Shown: positions 7,105 through 8,607 of the stretch, one piece after another | Numbering within the stretch: position 1 is the stretch's first letter | Layout of the letters: every line of letters starts with the position of its first letter | Assembly (NCBI GenBank): GCA_021824055.1 | Contig: JAKALV010000133.1 | Location: 1-8,607, forward strand | DNA length: 8,607 bases | Direction of reading: 5' to 3' | Source of the DNA: Acidobacteriota bacterium | GTDB taxonomy: Bacteria > Acidobacteriota > Vicinamibacteria > Vicinamibacterales > SCN-69-37 | Translations under genes and position numbers: made by a program | Notes under the pieces: model-generated | Database searches by the model: none | Told to the model about the DNA's origin: nothing | Seen by the model: the letters and a program-made list of their open reading frames with translations, nothing else

Positions 7105-8262
7105 CTATTTCCCGATGCTGTTGGCAAACTGGAGGAAGACGCTGCCCTGCGACACCACGGGGTCGCCGGCCTTCAGTCCGCCGGTGATCTCGACCTGACC
7201 GTTTTCAGTGACGCCGAGCGTCACAAGACGCTGCGCGAACGTTCCCGGCCCCACCTGCACATAGACAAACGGCAGGTTCTGATCGTCGTAGAGGACGGCT
7301 GCCACGGGCACGGCCAGCACATCGCGGCGCGTCCGGTCGCTCAACGTGACATCCACGAAGAGGTCCTTGCGGAGCATGCCGTTGGGGTTCTTCGTCACGA
7401 TGCGCACCAGCGTCGTGCGCGTCGCCGGATCCACGAGATGGTCGACGTACGCCACGGTGCCGTGAAACACACCCGGCAGCGACGCATTCCTGAGTTCGAC
7501 GGCGTCACCGACGTGCACCGACGGCAGATCCTTTTCGTAGATGTGCCCCTGCACCCACACCGTGGAAACGTCAGTGATGACGAACGCCATCGTGGCGCCG
7601 GCCTGAATCAACTGGCCGGGCAGCACGAGTTTCTGTACCACCATGCCGCTGATCGGCGCGCGCATCGGCAGCTCCGCCTTGATCGGCACATTCTGGCGCT
7701 CGGCATCGTCGAGATCCGCCTTGCTCAACCCGAAGATCTTGAGCGGCTCGAGCGCGGTCTGCACATCGGTCGCCGCGTCGTTGAAGTCCGCCTCGACCGC
7801 TTCCAGGTCTCGAGCGGCGATCGCTTTGTGGGCGAACAGGTCGCGGCTCCGGTCGAGCGTCTTCTGCGCGAGCGCCAGCCGGTTCTCCGCCTTGCGATAG
7901 GCCGAGATCGCGCCGGTGACGTCCTGGCTGGCCACGTACAGCAGCGGGTCGCCCTGCTTCACGCGCGTGCCGGTATCAACAACGATCCGCGTGATCGGCC
8001 CGCTCACCTGGGTGATCGCCTGCGTCGTGTGGTCGTTGTCCCAGTCCACCGTCCCGGTCGTGTGCAGGGTCGTCGTCCACGTGACCGTGGCGGCCGGCAC
8101 CACCTGCAGATGGGACATCTGCGGCTCGGGTACCGTGAAATAGCCGGCCGCAGACGCGGGCGTTGCAGCGCCGGCGGCTGCGGGCCTATCGGCCGGCGCG
8201 CCGCTGCACGCGGAGAGCGACAGCGCGAGGGCCGCCGAAATTCCCACCATCAACTTGTTCAT
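7105..8262 (-). CDS. RND efflux periplasmic adaptor lipoprotein (CzcB/CusB type)
   Basis: This 385-residue membrane fusion protein bridges the RND pump and the outer-membrane factor. The N-terminus has a lipoprotein signal: basic MNK, a hydrophobic stretch, then the lipobox LSAC with the lipidated cysteine at C19. An Ala/Pro linker runs to about 40. The first lipoyl half follows (ITQVSGPITRIVVDTGTRVKQGDPLL, about 83-108), then an alpha-helical hairpin (about 115-190). The second lipoyl half is APISGMVVQKLVLPGQLIQAG (202-222). A beta-barrel (about 232-315) and a membrane-proximal domain (VPVAAVLYDDQNLPFVYV, GGLKAGDPVVSQG) complete the fold. The length is normal for the family. I see no His-rich stretch or added metal-binding domain of the kind found in some CzcB proteins. 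Its ATG overlaps the upstream stop as ATGA, implying translational coupling, and AGGTGAT three bases before the ATG is a good ribosome binding site. Confidence 0.94.
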   Translation of the reverse strand: MNKLMVGISAALALSLSACSGAPADRPAAAGAATPASAAGYFTVPEPQMSHLQVVPAATVTWTTTLHTTGTVDWDNDHTTQAITQVSGPITRIVVDTGTRVKQGDPLLYVASQDVTGAISAYRKAENRLALAQKTLDRSRDLFAHKAIAARDLEAVEADFNDAATDVQTALEPLKIFGLSKADLDDAERQNVPIKAELPMRAPISGMVVQKLVLPGQLIQAGATMAFVITDVSTVWVQGHIYEKDLPSVHVGDAVELRNASLPGVFHGTVAYVDHLVDPATRTTLVRIVTKNPNGMLRKDLFVDVTLSDRTRRDVLAVPVAAVLYDDQNLPFVYVQVGPGTFAQRLVTLGVTENGQVEITGGLKAGDPVVSQGSVFLQFANSIGK

Positions 8263-8272
8263 CGCATCACCT
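8259..8272 (-). promoter_or_regulatory. ATGA stop-start overlap with Shine-Dalgarno
   Basis: The outer-membrane factor stop (TGA, 8261-8259) and adaptor start (ATG, 8262-8260) share bases as ATGA. AGGTGAT at 8272-8266 matches seven bases of the anti-Shine-Dalgarno complement and lies inside the last codons of the upstream gene. This arrangement fixes the adaptor start and suggests coupled translation. Confidence 0.75.
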
Positions 8273-8607
8273 GTTTTCCGACAACGAAATTGATTTGTTC
8301 AACGCTCGAGAGAAACGCCGCCAGGGCCTGCCGGTACGCCAACTGCGTCGAGCGATAGGTGCGCTCGGCGTCGAGCAGCGTGAGCAGGCTCGCCGCGCCG
8401 CGCTGATACGCATACGTGCTGATGTCGAGCGACTGCTTGGACTGATCGAGATAGCCGGACTCGTACAACTTCACGACCTTTTCGCTGGTCTGATAGCCGG
8501 CAAAGGCGGTGACCACGTCGGTCACGACGCCGAATCGCGCGCCGGCCTCCGCCTCGGCGGCCTGTCGCACCGCCACGTCGGCATGCGCGATGTTGCCCTG
8601 ATTGCGA
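8259..8607 (-). CDS. Outer-membrane efflux factor (TolC/CzcC type), C-terminal part only
   Basis: This is the C-terminal 115 residues of a TolC-superfamily outer-membrane factor, the exit duct of the tripartite pump. The frame is open to the window edge (the visible part begins RNQGNIAHADVAVRQ), so the gene starts beyond base 8607 and the internal GTG at 8576 is not its start. RNQG near the beginning is typical of the helical repeat region in CzcC-like proteins. A long helix follows, then LDISTYAYQRGAASLLTLLD (the conserved YxxGxxxxLxLLDA-type segment of the family), then ERTYRSTQLAYRQALAAFLSSVEQINFVVGK. It ends cleanly with VMR and a TGA that overlaps the adaptor start. It is the first visible gene of the operon; about three quarters of a typical 420-470-residue protein lies outside. 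Promoter and any regulator must be further right. Confidence 0.92.
   Translation of the reverse strand, partial: RNQGNIAHADVAVRQAAEAEAGARFGVVTDVVTAFAGYQTSEKVVKLYESGYLDQSKQSLDISTYAYQRGAASLLTLLDAERTYRSTQLAYRQALAAFLSSVEQINFVVGKQVMR

Noticed and set aside
3983..8358. Three long + strand open frames (about 465, 543 and 433 codons) tiling the strand opposite the RND operon
   Set aside because: They are rich in Arg, His, Asp, Glu and Gln with no hydrophobic core or motif, and each follows the codon bias of the real gene on the other strand. Long antisense frames are expected in GC-rich coding DNA.

Overview
The window is GC-rich DNA from a Gram-negative (diderm) bacterium. The evidence for this is an outer-membrane efflux factor, a lipoprotein-type periplasmic adaptor and an inner-membrane RND pump. 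Dense REP-like palindromes between genes suggest an environmental high-GC lineage such as Acidobacteriota (Vicinamibacteria-like). That placement is a low-confidence inference from style, not from a marker gene.

Layout from left to right: (1) a DedA-family membrane protein on + (1-639), missing only its first residues; (2) 120 bp holding four copies of a GC-rich repeat and two strong hairpins; (3) an ArnT/PMT-like (GT39/GT83-type) membrane glycosyltransferase on - (2478-760); (4) a 21 bp gap between divergent start codons; (5) a TetA-like DHA1 drug:H+ antiporter of the major facilitator superfamily on + (2500-3675); (6) 319 bp without a gene, holding a 142 bp nested inverted repeat flanked by short tandem heptamers; (7) a tripartite heavy-metal-type RND efflux operon on -, read right to left: outer-membrane factor (8607-8259, partial), adaptor lipoprotein (8262-7105) and RND pump (7078-3995).

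The RND operon is a single unit. The outer-membrane factor stop and adaptor start overlap as ATGA, and the pump starts 26 bp after the adaptor stop behind a GAGGA ribosome binding site. The three products should form one envelope-spanning proton-driven exporter. The pump carries the CzcA-type D/D/E relay signature associated with divalent cations. No metal regulator lies in the window. The operon promoter and most of the outer-membrane factor are to the right of it.

The DedA protein and the glycosyltransferase may be linked through polyprenyl phosphate: one family recycles the carrier, the other releases it. They are convergent, so this is only a hypothesis.

No clear new protein system is visible. 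The most unusual material is non-coding. Both convergent gene junctions carry elaborate palindromic repeats, while the divergent and co-directional junctions are minimal. The element at 3767-3908 is built like two head-to-head REP units whose outer stems differ in sequence but each remain self-complementary.
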